DNA of 13,019 nt from Candidatus Nomurabacteria bacterium (GCA_943355045.1 CALRDY010000008.1:1-13019); one strand, 5' to 3'; numbered from the stretch's first letter, positions 1 through 5,470 are shown. Numbers and translations: made by a program. The notes: generated from the letters alone by a model not told the origin.

Positions 1-22
1 GCCGCCTGCGTGCGCCTTATTC

Positions 23-625
23 ATGGACAGAATTGACGAACTCGCACACGCGCTGACCCGACTTCCCGGCATCGGTCCGCGTCAGGGGAAACGATTCGTC
101 TATTACCTCCTCGCCGCGCCCGCCCACGAGCGCGCGAAACTCGCAGAACTCATCGCCTCTCTGGGGAAAGACGTCCGCCAATGCCCTGAGTGTCTGCGCT
201 TTTATAACGGCACGGCGGGAACCGTCTGTAATTATTGTTCCGATACGAAACGCGACGATACGCTTTTGATGCTCGTCGAAAAAGACCAGGACCTCGCCGC
301 AATTGAGCGTGCCGGTACCTACAAGGGCCGCTACTTCGTCCTCGGCGGCGTACTGACCCTTACCGGCAAAGGCGCGATTCGCGAAAAAGAATTGGTGCGG
401 GCGATAGAAGCTCGCCTCAAAAACAATCTGAAAGAAATCGTCCTCGCACTCTCGGCGACGAGCGAAGGCGAGCACACCGCTGACCACATCCGCGAATTGC
501 TCATGCCCTATCGCGATGCCGTAAAGACCTCCGTGCTCGGCCGCGGCCTCGCGACTGGTAGTGAGCTCGAATACTCCGACGCCGAGACCCTCCGCGCTGC
601 GCTCACGAACCGCAAGGAGGCATAA
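23..625 (+). CDS. recR: Recombination protein RecR
   Basis: This 200-aa protein has the full RecR layout and the usual family length. A helix-hairpin-helix (LTRLPGIGPR, residues 11-20) is followed by a C4 zinc finger with Cys54, Cys57, Cys69 and Cys72. A Toprim domain runs from about residue 78 to 170 (LLMLVEKDQD, then GTYKGRYFVLGG). The family ending is also present (GLATGSELEYSDAETL). RecR works with RecO/RecF to load RecA on gapped DNA; that role is family knowledge. In the YHVLGG motif of typical RecR the His is Phe here. The ATG at 23 is chosen because it places the HhH at the usual distance. No Shine-Dalgarno sequence or close -10 box precedes it, so it is probably co-transcribed with a gene upstream of the window. 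Identification is secure. Confidence 0.96.
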   Translation: MDRIDELAHALTRLPGIGPRQGKRFVYYLLAAPAHERAKLAELIASLGKDVRQCPECLRFYNGTAGTVCNYCSDTKRDDTLLMLVEKDQDLAAIERAGTYKGRYFVLGGVLTLTGKGAIREKELVRAIEARLKNNLKEIVLALSATSEGEHTADHIRELLMPYRDAVKTSVLGRGLATGSELEYSDAETLRAALTNRKEA

Positions 626-632
626 TATTTGA

Positions 633-644
633 TATACTTCGGCC
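633..644 (+). promoter_or_regulatory. -10 box at leaderless spacing for the membrane protein gene
   Basis: TATACT at 633-638 ends 6 nt before the ATG at 645, so transcription would start at or next to the start codon. An AAGGAGG at 614-620 lies inside the end of recR and is too far (24 nt) to act as ribosome binding site. No good -35 is visible. Confidence 0.55.
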
Positions 645-1031
645 ATGACAAAAAAGGTCGTGCTTTTTTTCGACAGATTGGAAGACAAGATACGCATCTC
701 GTTGAGCCATCGACCGATCCTCTACGCCATCATCGGCGGCGTCGGCATCGTACTCTTCTGGAAGGGCGTGTGGGAGACGGCAGGATTCTTTCCTCTTTTG
801 CACGGGCCGGGATCAATCATTCTCGGGGCGCTCGTACTCCTCATGACTGGCCTTTTGGTCTCCGTCTTCATCGGCGATAGCATCATCCTCTCAGGCTTCA
901 ACCGCGAGAAGAAGCTCGCGGAAAAAACTGAGAGAGAAGTGCGCGATGAAAGAAACGCTGAGGAATGCATCATCGAGCATCTTGAGATTATTGAGGAAAA
1001 GCTCGATGGGAAAGAAAAGGTCATAAAATAG
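645..1031 (+). CDS. Small two-helix membrane protein, unknown function
   Basis: This 128-aa protein is not assignable to a family I recognise. An amphipathic N terminus (MTKKVVLFFDRLEDKI) precedes two hydrophobic segments at about residues 25-42 and 55-78. A highly charged tail follows (from about residue 85, rich in K, E and R), predicted helical and possibly coiled coil. The likely topology is two membrane passes with the charged tail in the cytoplasm. It starts 19 nt after the recR stop but appears to have its own -10 box, TATACT, at leaderless distance. An overlapping frame beginning at 629 is a shadow; this frame has the membrane-protein composition. Function is unknown. Confidence 0.8.
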   Translation: MTKKVVLFFDRLEDKIRISLSHRPILYAIIGGVGIVLFWKGVWETAGFFPLLHGPGSIILGALVLLMTGLLVSVFIGDSIILSGFNREKKLAEKTEREVRDERNAEECIIEHLEIIEEKLDGKEKVIK

Positions 1032-1036
1032 GTTTA

Positions 1037-1065
1037 TTGACACAAGCGCTTTTCATTAGTACCAT
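1037..1065 (+). promoter_or_regulatory. Promoter of the 124-aa orphan gene
   Basis: A perfect -35 TTGACA (1037-1042) is followed by a 17-bp spacer and TACCAT (1060-1065, 4 of 6 to TATAAT). The start would be near 1072, giving a leader of about 44 nt with an SD sequence, unlike the leaderless neighbours. Confidence 0.5.
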
Positions 1066-1104
1066 CTTCCCAGATATGTTCGGGCGATTTTGCCTTAAAA
1101 TTAT

Positions 1105-1111
1105 AAGGAGG
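1105..1111 (+). promoter_or_regulatory. Strong Shine-Dalgarno of the 124-aa orphan
   Basis: AAGGAGG lies 4 nt before the ATG at 1116 and decides the start. Most other genes in the window have no such site. Confidence 0.7.
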
Positions 1112-1115
1112 GTCC

Positions 1116-1490
1116 ATGGATGCGTTATGGCTGGCGATCAGTATGAGTACTCTTGTAGTTGGTCTCCTCTTCGGCCGAGCCCAGGAGCGAAAAAATGCAA
1201 TGAAAAGACTGGTCAAACACTACACCAATGGCGCCATTTGGACATGTGAACGGATTTGCGCTCTTAACAGCAAATCCGACAGTCCTCTATTGATTACCCT
1301 TGACCGCGGAGGCTGTGAGCGAATCACTATCCGCTGCAATCAAAACTGCGGCATAAAAGTAACCAACTATGTTTTGTTGCGAGTCCGGTCCAGTGATGAT
1401 GCGGACATCGTGACTGACTGCGAGCCGTTCGGAGACATGCTCATTCCCGTGCTATTCAAACCACATAAGCCAAAGCAAGAAGCCGCATAA
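1116..1490 (+). CDS. Orphan small protein with N-terminal membrane helix and several cysteines
   Basis: This is a 124-aa protein with no family I recognise. A hydrophobic N-terminal helix (residues 3-20, LWLAISMSTLVVGLLFG) is followed by a basic stretch and a soluble domain. That domain has Cys44, Cys48, Cys68, Cys75, Cys79 and Cys102, and ends in a Lys/Pro-rich tail. The start is fixed by a strong SD, AAGGAGG at 1105-1111, 4 nt before the ATG. It has its own promoter upstream and a strong terminator downstream, so it is a single-gene unit. The cysteines could bind metal or form disulfides; this is speculation. Codon use is more AT-rich than in recR, which would fit an acquired gene. Confidence 0.75.
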   Translation: MDALWLAISMSTLVVGLLFGRAQERKNAMKRLVKHYTNGAIWTCERICALNSKSDSPLLITLDRGGCERITIRCNQNCGIKVTNYVLLRVRSSDDADIVTDCEPFGDMLIPVLFKPHKPKQEAA

Positions 1491-1513
1491 GCCTGTCCTT
1501 CCCTGTCGAAAAC

Positions 1514-1548
1514 AAAAAGGGCGCTCTCAGTATGAGTGCGCCCTTTTT
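1514..1548. terminator. Bidirectional rho-independent terminator
   Basis: AAAAAGGGCGC (1514-1524) pairs with GCGCCCTTTTT (1538-1548), and inside it CTCA pairs with TGAG across one T/T mismatch with a 3-nt loop. The A-run on the left and T-run on the right let it stop both the + gene ending at 1490 and the helicase ending at 1565 on the minus strand. Confidence 0.9.
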
Positions 1549-1564
1549 CTTTTTACAGAAGCGA

Positions 1565-2908
1565 TTACCGCTCCTGCACAAAGGTCAATGCGCGACCCTT
1601 GAGCGATGCGCGGCCGGTGCGGCCGATACGATGGACGTAGTCCTCGTACGTCGACGGAAGATCGAAGTTGATGACGTGCGAAACGGCCGGAATGTCGAGA
1701 CCGCGCGCCGCGACGTCAGTGGCCACGAGCACGCTTACCTTCCCTGCCTTGAAGGCCTCCAAAGCGCGGATGCGGTTACTGTGCGTCTTATTGCCATGAA
1801 TGCTCTCGGCGTGGATGTGGAGGCGCGAGAGCGCCTTTGCGAGCTTCTCGACGCCGAACTTCGTGCGGCCAAAGACGAGCACGCGGCTGAAGTCGCGGTT
1901 CTGGAGCAGCTCGACGAGCACGTCGAACTTATCCTTCCCGCGCGGGATGCGGACGACATCTTGGTCGATGTTCTTAGACGTATCGCGCGTCTTTACCGAG
2001 ATGACGACCGGACTCGAGAGAAATTCTCCGATGAGCCGCTCGATCTCTTTCGACATTGTCGCCGAGAAGAAGAGCGTATGGCGCTCCTTGTTCATCTTCG
2101 CGAGAATCATGCGCATATCGTCGATGAAGCCCATGTCGAGCATGCGGTCAGCCTCGTCGAGAACGACCGTACTGAAGCCGGAGAGATCGAGCGCGCGGCG
2201 CTCCATCAAGTCCTTCAAGCGTCCCGGCGTACCGATGACGAATGCTGGCTCGTGACGAAGCTGGGAAATCTGCGGGCCGATATTAGCGCCGCCGACCGCG
2301 ACCATGCCGCGAAAGCCGAGTCCCTTTGCAAATCCTGCGAGCTCTTTCTCAATCTGCACCGCGAGCTCTCTCGTCGGCGCCATGATGAGGACGCGATCAC
2401 CCTTCTGCTTCATAACCTTGTCGATGAGCGGGATGAGGAATGCCGCCGTCTTCCCCGTACCGGTCTCGGCGAGACCGACGACGTCCTGTCCGAGGAGCGC
2501 ATGCGGAATAGCCTTATCCTGGATCGGTGTCGGGAGTTCGTAGCCGCGGCCCTCAATATTTTTCTTGAGGTGCAGGTTAATATCGAAATCGGCGAATTTG
2601 TGCTCTGGAACGAACACTGGCTCTTCGGTCGTGACGACCGTCTTGTTCATAAACTTTGAGATCTCAGCCTCGGTCTCGCCGAAGGAGCCGAATCCGCGAC
2701 CGCGTGCCGGTGCGCGTCCGCCGCCGGAACTTCTGCCGCTACGACCGCCCGAAGGGCGATAGGAGCTGCCCGAGCCGCTACGCTGCGGCGGACGTGACGA
2801 ATATGAACGCTGCTCACCGCTGTGCGCGCTTCGTGACGGTCCTGAAGGACGGCTGCTCCCTTGGGAGCCGCTGCCCGATGATTGATGATTCCAACGCCCT
2901 ACTTGCAT
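1565..2908 (-). CDS. DEAD-box ATP-dependent RNA helicase, RhlE-like core
   Basis: This 447-aa protein carries all helicase motifs in order. They are Q motif (GYELPTPIQ, 122-130), I (AETGTGKT, 147-154), Ia (PTRELA, 178-183), Ib (TPGR, 227-230), II (DEAD, 251-254), III (SAT, 282-284), IV (LVFGRT, 344-349), V (ATDVAARGLDI, 396-406) and VI (HRIGRTGR, 426-433). These helicases unwind short RNA duplexes in ribosome assembly and mRNA turnover. The C terminus stops only about 14 residues after motif VI, so the usual C-terminal extension is missing. Instead, the first 75 residues are a low-complexity tail rich in Ser, Gly, Arg and Pro. The ATG at 2908 has no SD. It lies downstream of L21 but is separated from it by a probable terminator. 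Confidence 0.95.
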   Translation of the reverse strand: MQVGRWNHQSSGSGSQGSSRPSGPSRSAHSGEQRSYSSRPPQRSGSGSSYRPSGGRSGRSSGGGRAPARGRGFGSFGETEAEISKFMNKTVVTTEEPVFVPEHKFADFDINLHLKKNIEGRGYELPTPIQDKAIPHALLGQDVVGLAETGTGKTAAFLIPLIDKVMKQKGDRVLIMAPTRELAVQIEKELAGFAKGLGFRGMVAVGGANIGPQISQLRHEPAFVIGTPGRLKDLMERRALDLSGFSTVVLDEADRMLDMGFIDDMRMILAKMNKERHTLFFSATMSKEIERLIGEFLSSPVVISVKTRDTSKNIDQDVVRIPRGKDKFDVLVELLQNRDFSRVLVFGRTKFGVEKLAKALSRLHIHAESIHGNKTHSNRIRALEAFKAGKVSVLVATDVAARGLDIPAVSHVINFDLPSTYEDYVHRIGRTGRASLKGRALTFVQER

Positions 2909-2939
2909 AATGTTTTGTTGCTAGATAAATAAAGATTAC

Positions 2940-2983
2940 TTTGCTCCCTGCGCTCGCTTCGCAAGAGCAAATGCGGACATTTG
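2940..2983. repeat. Overlapping inverted repeats upstream of the helicase
   Basis: TTTGCTC (2940-2946) pairs with GAGCAAA (2965-2971), with an inner TGCG/CGCA pair. An alternative hairpin, CAAATG (2968-2973) with CATTTG (2978-2983), uses the same bases, so the two exclude each other. They lie in the probable leader or promoter region of the helicase, but I see no T-run. Role unknown. Confidence 0.4.
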
Positions 2984-3007
2984 TTCTTGACTCGACTCGC
3001 TTGGTAG

Positions 3008-3031
3008 TAAAAATAAAAAGGCACATGCCTT
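3008..3031 (-). terminator. Terminator after L21
   Basis: On the minus strand AAGGC-ATGT-GCCTT (3018-3031) is followed by TTTATTTTTA. It lies about 30 nt after the L21 stop and is weak to moderate in stem length (5 bp), though the T-run is good. Confidence 0.6.
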
Positions 3032-3063
3032 CATTTCAGGTCTTGCTCTCGAATATGAAAAGT

Positions 3064-3381
3064 TTAAGAAATCGAATCGATCTTCACTTTCAGAAGCGGC
3101 TGGCGATGCCCTTTGCGCTTGTAGTAGCGGCTCTTCGGCTTGTACTTCACCACCTCGACTTTCTTACCCAATCCGGCGAGAACGACAGTGCCCTTGACCT
3201 CTGCCCCCTTGATAACGGGTGCACCGATGGTCGTGTCCGAGCCGTTGTCGACGAGGAGCACCTCGTTAAAGACAACTGTGTCACCTTTTTTCAAATCCCC
3301 TGGGAGCTTCTCAATAGCAATAGTGTCGCCTTTTGAGACGACATACTGCTTCCCACCGGTCTTGATTACGGCCACTTCCAT
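3064..3381 (-). CDS. rplU: 50S ribosomal protein L21
   Basis: This 105-aa protein has the normal L21 length. It opens with VIKTGGKQYVV (residues 5-15) and ends with the rRNA-binding motif KRKGHRQPLLKVKI (about 88-101). L21 binds 23S rRNA domain VI with L20 (family knowledge). The reading frame is open upstream to 3690, but the ATG at 3381 gives the canonical start M-E-V-A-V-I-K, and the upstream residues do not resemble any L21 extension. rpmA (L27), its usual partner, is not adjacent; the next gene downstream is the helicase. There is no SD. A candidate -10 TATATA lies at 3406-3411 (minus), with a perfect hairpin just before it. Confidence 0.96.
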   Translation of the reverse strand: MEVAVIKTGGKQYVVSKGDTIAIEKLPGDLKKGDTVVFNEVLLVDNGSDTTIGAPVIKGAEVKGTVVLAGLGKKVEVVKYKPKSRYYKRKGHRQPLLKVKIDSIS

Positions 3382-3405
3382 AGTCTGTCCAATGTAGCAC
3401 TCTTC

Positions 3406-3411
3406 TATATA
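3406..3411 (-). promoter_or_regulatory. Candidate -10 box for rplU
   Basis: TATATA on the minus strand lies 24 nt before the L21 ATG and gives a leader of about 18 nt. A -35 is not clear (TTGTTC lies inside the adjacent hairpin). Confidence 0.4.
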
Positions 3412-3419
3412 AAAGACAA

Positions 3420-3443
3420 GACTGCGGAACAAGTTCCGCAGTC
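3420..3443 (-). terminator. Perfect 11-bp hairpin before rplU, possible terminator
   Basis: GACTGCGGAAC (3420-3430) and GTTCCGCAGTC (3433-3443) are exact complements around 2 nt. On the minus strand the stem is followed by TTGTCTTTT, a poor but T-rich tract, so it could end transcription from the 58-aa ORF. It could equally be an operator or leader element for rplU, since it sits directly against the -10 box. Confidence 0.45.
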
Positions 3444-3586
3444 CTCTAAAAGCAATGTCCACCCACTTTACACTAACCGTGAACGAAACCCCCGTATGTC
3501 TTATACTTTTCTTCCCACCCTTCAGTACTGCCGAGTCCGGAATCGTGCACTCGGACGCTTTCCAGTGAATTTTCCCATCTGTCGTC

Positions 3587-3763
3587 TCAGCGCTCGCAGA
3601 AAGGATGATTCTGTTCCGCATGCGCGGCAACAGAATTTTTATATGATAGACGAGACTTTCTATTAGGAACGGAAGGCATATCATAGACATCCGCCCCAGA
3701 TATTAGTGACTTCGTCCGACACTTGACACAGGACACAATTATTCCCACTCCCATTTCTAACAT
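3587..3763 (-). CDS. Possible 58-aa protein with CxxC motif
   Basis: This ORF is supported mainly by its start. GGGAGG at 3771-3776 lies 7 nt before the ATG at 3763, the same signal class as the two other orphan small genes in the window. The product has C-V-K-C (Cys12 and Cys15) near the N terminus and H-P-F-C near the C terminus (His53, Cys56), a spacing that could make a small zinc-binding fold. I do not recognise the family. It lies beside copy 1 of the rmuC 3' end, so it may belong to the accessory patch or be a decayed fragment. The longer ORF overlapping in another frame has no start signal. Confidence 0.45.
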   Translation of the reverse strand: MLEMGVGIIVSCVKCRTKSLISGADVYDMPSVPNRKSRLSYKNSVAAHAEQNHPFCER

Positions 3764-3770
3764 TTCTAAC
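3753..3770. repeat. Tandem 9-mer ATTTCTAAC x2 over the 58-aa ORF start
   Basis: Two direct copies of ATTTCTAAC (3753-3761 and 3762-3770) lie between the SD and the second codons of the small ORF. The same nine bases begin the dcw inverted repeats at 10063 and 11916. Confidence 0.5.
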
Positions 3771-3813
3771 CTCCCTATTTGATTTAACAATTTTTAAAAA
3801 AGCACCTGGTGGT

Positions 3814-3843
3814 ATTAAACACTATCTAATGCTGGTTTGTCAA
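3814..3843 (-). promoter_or_regulatory. Possible promoter of the 58-aa ORF
   Basis: On the minus strand TTGACA (3843-3838), an 18-bp spacer and TTTAAT (3819-3814) make a good match. However, these bases are also the end of rmuC copy 1 (codons for L-L-D-K-P), so the match may be by chance. Confidence 0.3.
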
Positions 3844-3892
3844 GTAGTTCGGGTTCGATGCCGATTTTTGATTCATTGATGCGGTAGACATC
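3815..3892 (-). pseudogene. rmuC 3'-end fragment, copy 1
   Basis: Read on the minus strand this encodes the last 25 residues of an RmuC-like protein, beginning D-V-Y-R-I-N-E-S and ending D-K-P-A-L-D-S-V-stop. It follows the toxin stop codon directly, sharing one base with it. Its first 20 residues match intact RmuC (residues 326-345). At DNA level about 43 bases around 3847-3889 are identical to the intact gene, and the divergent tail is different. There is no start codon and no upstream part, so it is a remnant. Confidence 0.85.
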
Positions 3893-4149
3893 TATTTATA
3901 GGCGTCTTTGCGATGTCTGATCCGGTACACAAGAATCGTACCCTCTTCGAGTTCGAAAAGTACGCGGTAGTCTCCTAACCGCAAACGATACCCGGTAAAA
4001 GGTTCTTGAACCTTTCTTGTATTAAACCGATGCCCCAGTGGATCTGATTTAAAATCTCCGTCTAACAATGTATTGACCCTCTTCTGTACATCTCTCGGCA
4101 AATGTTTGTATTCTCGCTCAGCGACAGAAGTGAGAACGAGGCGAGCCAT
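3892..4149 (-). CDS. RelE/ParE-family toxin of a type II toxin-antitoxin pair
   Basis: This 85-aa protein has the size and pattern of RelE-type toxins. A basic helical N-terminal half (AEREYKHLPRDVQKRV, about 10-25) precedes the strand signature YRLRLGDYRVLFELEE (54-69). The C terminus is IRHRKDAYK, where Arg and Lys/Tyr are the expected catalytic-type residues. RelE toxins cut mRNA in the ribosome and ParE toxins poison gyrase; the ending favours the RelE side but does not decide it. It starts 8 nt after the antitoxin stop, in the common antitoxin-first order, and is probably translationally coupled. The stop TAG abuts rmuC copy 1. Confidence 0.88.
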   Translation of the reverse strand: MARLVLTSVAEREYKHLPRDVQKRVNTLLDGDFKSDPLGHRFNTRKVQEPFTGYRLRLGDYRVLFELEEGTILVYRIRHRKDAYK

Positions 4150-4157
4150 GGATTGCT

Positions 4158-4427
4158 CTATTTTACCCTTACTTGCTCCCAGGGTATAAATTTCTTACCT
4201 TTGTTTTCTTTGATGAGTCGGGCAAGTGTGCGCCCAGCCTGCTCGTCTTCCCAGAGCTCCATAAGCTCATTATACGCGTCTGCACTGAGCACGACATAGC
4301 TCTCGCCGCCCTTGCGGTCAGAGATGATGAGCGGGCTCTTCCTGGCTCGCGCGAGGTTACGGGCGAGGTCGGCTCGGAAACCGCTTACCCCCAGCGTCTT
4401 TGGTACTTTGGCAAAAGCAGTATTCAT
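4158..4427 (-). CDS. Phd/YefM-family antitoxin
   Basis: This is an 89-aa protein. Its N-terminal half has the Phd/YefM DNA-binding pattern: VSGFRADLARNLARARKSP (14-32), then LIISDRKGGESYVVLSADAY (33-52). The C-terminal acidic/basic helix would wrap the toxin. The family represses its own operon, and a perfect palindrome overlaps the -10 box here. An in-frame GTG at 4442 would add five residues (MYNRN). I prefer the ATG at 4427 because TACAAT ends 6 nt before it, which would make the mRNA leaderless, and the GTG lies within the operator. Homologues typically begin within a few residues of this point. Confidence 0.88.
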   Translation of the reverse strand: MNTAFAKVPKTLGVSGFRADLARNLARARKSPLIISDRKGGESYVVLSADAYNELMELWEDEQAGRTLARLIKENKGKKFIPWEQVRVK

Positions 4428-4433
4428 ATTTCT

Positions 4434-4453
4434 ATTGTACACGTACGTGTACA
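4434..4453 (-). promoter_or_regulatory. Toxin-antitoxin promoter with 18-bp palindromic operator
   Basis: TGTACACGTACGTGTACA (4436-4453) is a perfect palindrome. The minus-strand -10 box TACAAT (4439-4434) overlaps its edge and ends 6 nt before the antitoxin ATG. TTGCAA (4461-4456) at 16 bp may be the -35. This fits autorepression by the antitoxin complex. Confidence 0.8.
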
Positions 4454-4485
4454 GATTGCAATGTGCTCTATGGATATCGAAAGTG

Positions 4486-4590
4486 TTATTCCTCGGCCGC
4501 TAACGGTCTATCAAGAAGTTCGGGTTCGATGCCGATTTTGGTTTCAGCGATGCGGTAGACGTCTTTGTCTATCTTCCCGAGCTCTTTGTA
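4486..4590 (-). pseudogene. rmuC 3'-end fragment, copy 2
   Basis: On the minus strand this encodes 34 residues, from Y-K-E-L-G-K-I-D to D-R-P-L-A-A-E-E-stop. It matches residues 317-345 of the intact RmuC with changes such as N-E-S to A-E-T and K to R. By eye the DNA is about 88% identical over 90 bp, and most differences keep the protein similar. Homology stops abruptly at 4590/4591, 14 nt before the 22-bp repeat beside the transposase. It has no start and is a remnant. Confidence 0.88.
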
Positions 4591-4604
4591 GTGCCGCCTT
4601 GTGT

Positions 4605-4626
4605 TGTGAAAGTCAGACTTACACAC
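4605..4626. repeat. 22-bp REP-like repeat, left copy
   Basis: This is an imperfect palindrome with core AGTCAGACTT flanked by TGTGA and ACACAC. The same 22 bases recur exactly at 5443-5464, so the pair flanks the transposase gene as direct repeats. Confidence 0.85.
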
Positions 4627-4639
4627 GGGAGTATGAGTA

Positions 4640-5350
4640 TCACCACGGCTCAAGCATGATGGCTTTGAAAGCTTCGCCATGCGAGACCATATATACTTTG
4701 AGCAGTTCTCTCGCCTCGTCCTTAAACGAATCTCCGCGGCCAATAATTCCCGACAGCAGGTCGTCAACATCATCAGTAATCGGATCGGATTCCCCTGAAA
4801 TGATACCGGGTAGACTTGAAAACGGATACCGAATTGCCCACTCCCATGCATCATCAAAATCGGCAGACGCTGCCTTCAACCCACCGGGATACATTTCGAG
4901 TACGTTCTTCACAAGAATATAGAACGCGAGGTAGTTAAGATGTGCATCACCCTCAACGACTCGAGCATGATACGCACTCTGAAAGATACTTCCTCGTTCC
5001 TTGTATTTTAGATTGTAACACAAGGACATGCTACCTCCGAGCCGCTGCATAAGTTTGGCTGTTCCCCCTTTCCGGATTTCTTGTACTAGCAAATGCATAT
5101 GATTCGATAAAAGAGTCCATGCAAGTATCCGAACAAGTGGCTCTCTCTCGGGCCATTGCGGAGGACGTTCGAACATCGACAATTCAGATGTCTCTCGATG
5201 CCAGTTTGGATCTGAGTGAGTATCATTGAGTATGAAAAGAGATTTAGCATATCGCCAGCGATCATCAAGGTCTCGGACGATATCCATTCCGCGAACTCCC
5301 CGCTTCGTAATGTGGATTGTGGATTCTACCGAATATGGCTCGATCCTCAT
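4640..5350 (-). CDS. REP-associated Y1 (IS200-like) transposase
   Basis: This 236-aa protein belongs to the HUH Y1 transposase family. The HUH-type motif is SNHMHLLVQ (82-90, His84 and His86). It is followed by KLMQRLGGSMSLCYNLKYKERGSIFQSAYHAR (split across 99-130), where Tyr112 or Tyr116 is the likely nucleophile region. Family members often show a Tyr slightly earlier, so activity is uncertain. Such enzymes nick single-stranded DNA at hairpins, and the RAYT subgroup is linked to REP palindromes. The gene is bracketed by matching 22-bp palindromic repeats plus one perfect palindrome upstream. I chose the ATG at 5350 over in-frame upstream ATGs because upstream residues run through the palindromes and TATCCT lies 7 nt before it. 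Confidence 0.88.
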   Translation of the reverse strand: MRIEPYSVESTIHITKRGVRGMDIVRDLDDRWRYAKSLFILNDTHSDPNWHRETSELSMFERPPQWPEREPLVRILAWTLLSNHMHLLVQEIRKGGTAKLMQRLGGSMSLCYNLKYKERGSIFQSAYHARVVEGDAHLNYLAFYILVKNVLEMYPGGLKAASADFDDAWEWAIRYPFSSLPGIISGESDPITDDVDDLLSGIIGRGDSFKDEARELLKVYMVSHGEAFKAIMLEPW

Positions 5351-5357
5351 ACCACAC

Positions 5358-5363
5358 AGGATA
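5358..5363 (-). promoter_or_regulatory. -10-like box at leaderless spacing for the transposase
   Basis: TATCCT on the minus strand ends 7 nt before the ATG at 5350. It is a weaker match than the other leaderless boxes. Confidence 0.35.
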
Positions 5364-5373
5364 CCAACGAATG

Positions 5374-5408
5374 CCTGTGTAAGGCCTGTGTAAGTCAGAC
5401 TTACACAG
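5374..5408. repeat. Perfect 23-bp palindrome preceded by a tandem 10-mer
   Basis: CTGTGTAAGTC (5386-5396) and GACTTACACAG (5398-5408) are exact complements around a single A. CCTGTGTAAG also occurs at 5374-5383 and 5385-5394. The core is the same as in the flanking 22-bp repeats, so this is a third REP-type copy, the only perfectly symmetrical one. Confidence 0.85.
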
Positions 5409-5442
5409 AAAAACTGTGGATAAGAAAATGAAAATATGAGTC

Positions 5443-5464
5443 TGTGAAAGTCAGACTTACACAC
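5443..5464. repeat. 22-bp REP-like repeat, right copy
   Basis: Identical to 4605-4626 in sequence and orientation. It lies 6 nt beyond the rmuC stop codon and may serve as its 3' hairpin. Confidence 0.85.
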
Positions 5465-5470
5465 TATGCA

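Noticed and set aside
17..697. 226-aa ORF antisense to recR
   Set aside because: recR is unmistakable on the other strand; the antisense frame has no signal.
1532..2659. 375-aa ORF on the + strand opposite the helicase
   Set aside because: It begins inside the terminator and is the antisense of a gene with all helicase motifs; composition is typical of a high-GC shadow frame.
3382..3690. N-terminal extension of L21 (the reading frame is open to 3690)
   Set aside because: The extension has no start signal, shows no ribosomal-protein character and crosses the hairpin and candidate -10 box of rplU; the ATG at 3381 gives the standard L21 start. I see no other gene between 3444 and 3586.
4428..4442. 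GTG start at 4442 for the antitoxin
   Set aside because: It falls inside the operator palindrome and upstream of the expected transcription start; the ATG at 4427 has the leaderless spacing.
5415..5423. Perfect DnaA box TGTGGATAA, possible origin
   Set aside because: It is a single box with no cluster, no dnaA/dnaN nearby and no AT-rich unwinding region; one 9-mer is expected by chance in a genome.
4605..5464. CRISPR array, because of three palindromic repeats
   Set aside because: Only three unevenly spaced copies with a transposase gene between them, no regular spacers and no cas genes; REP-type repeats explain them better.
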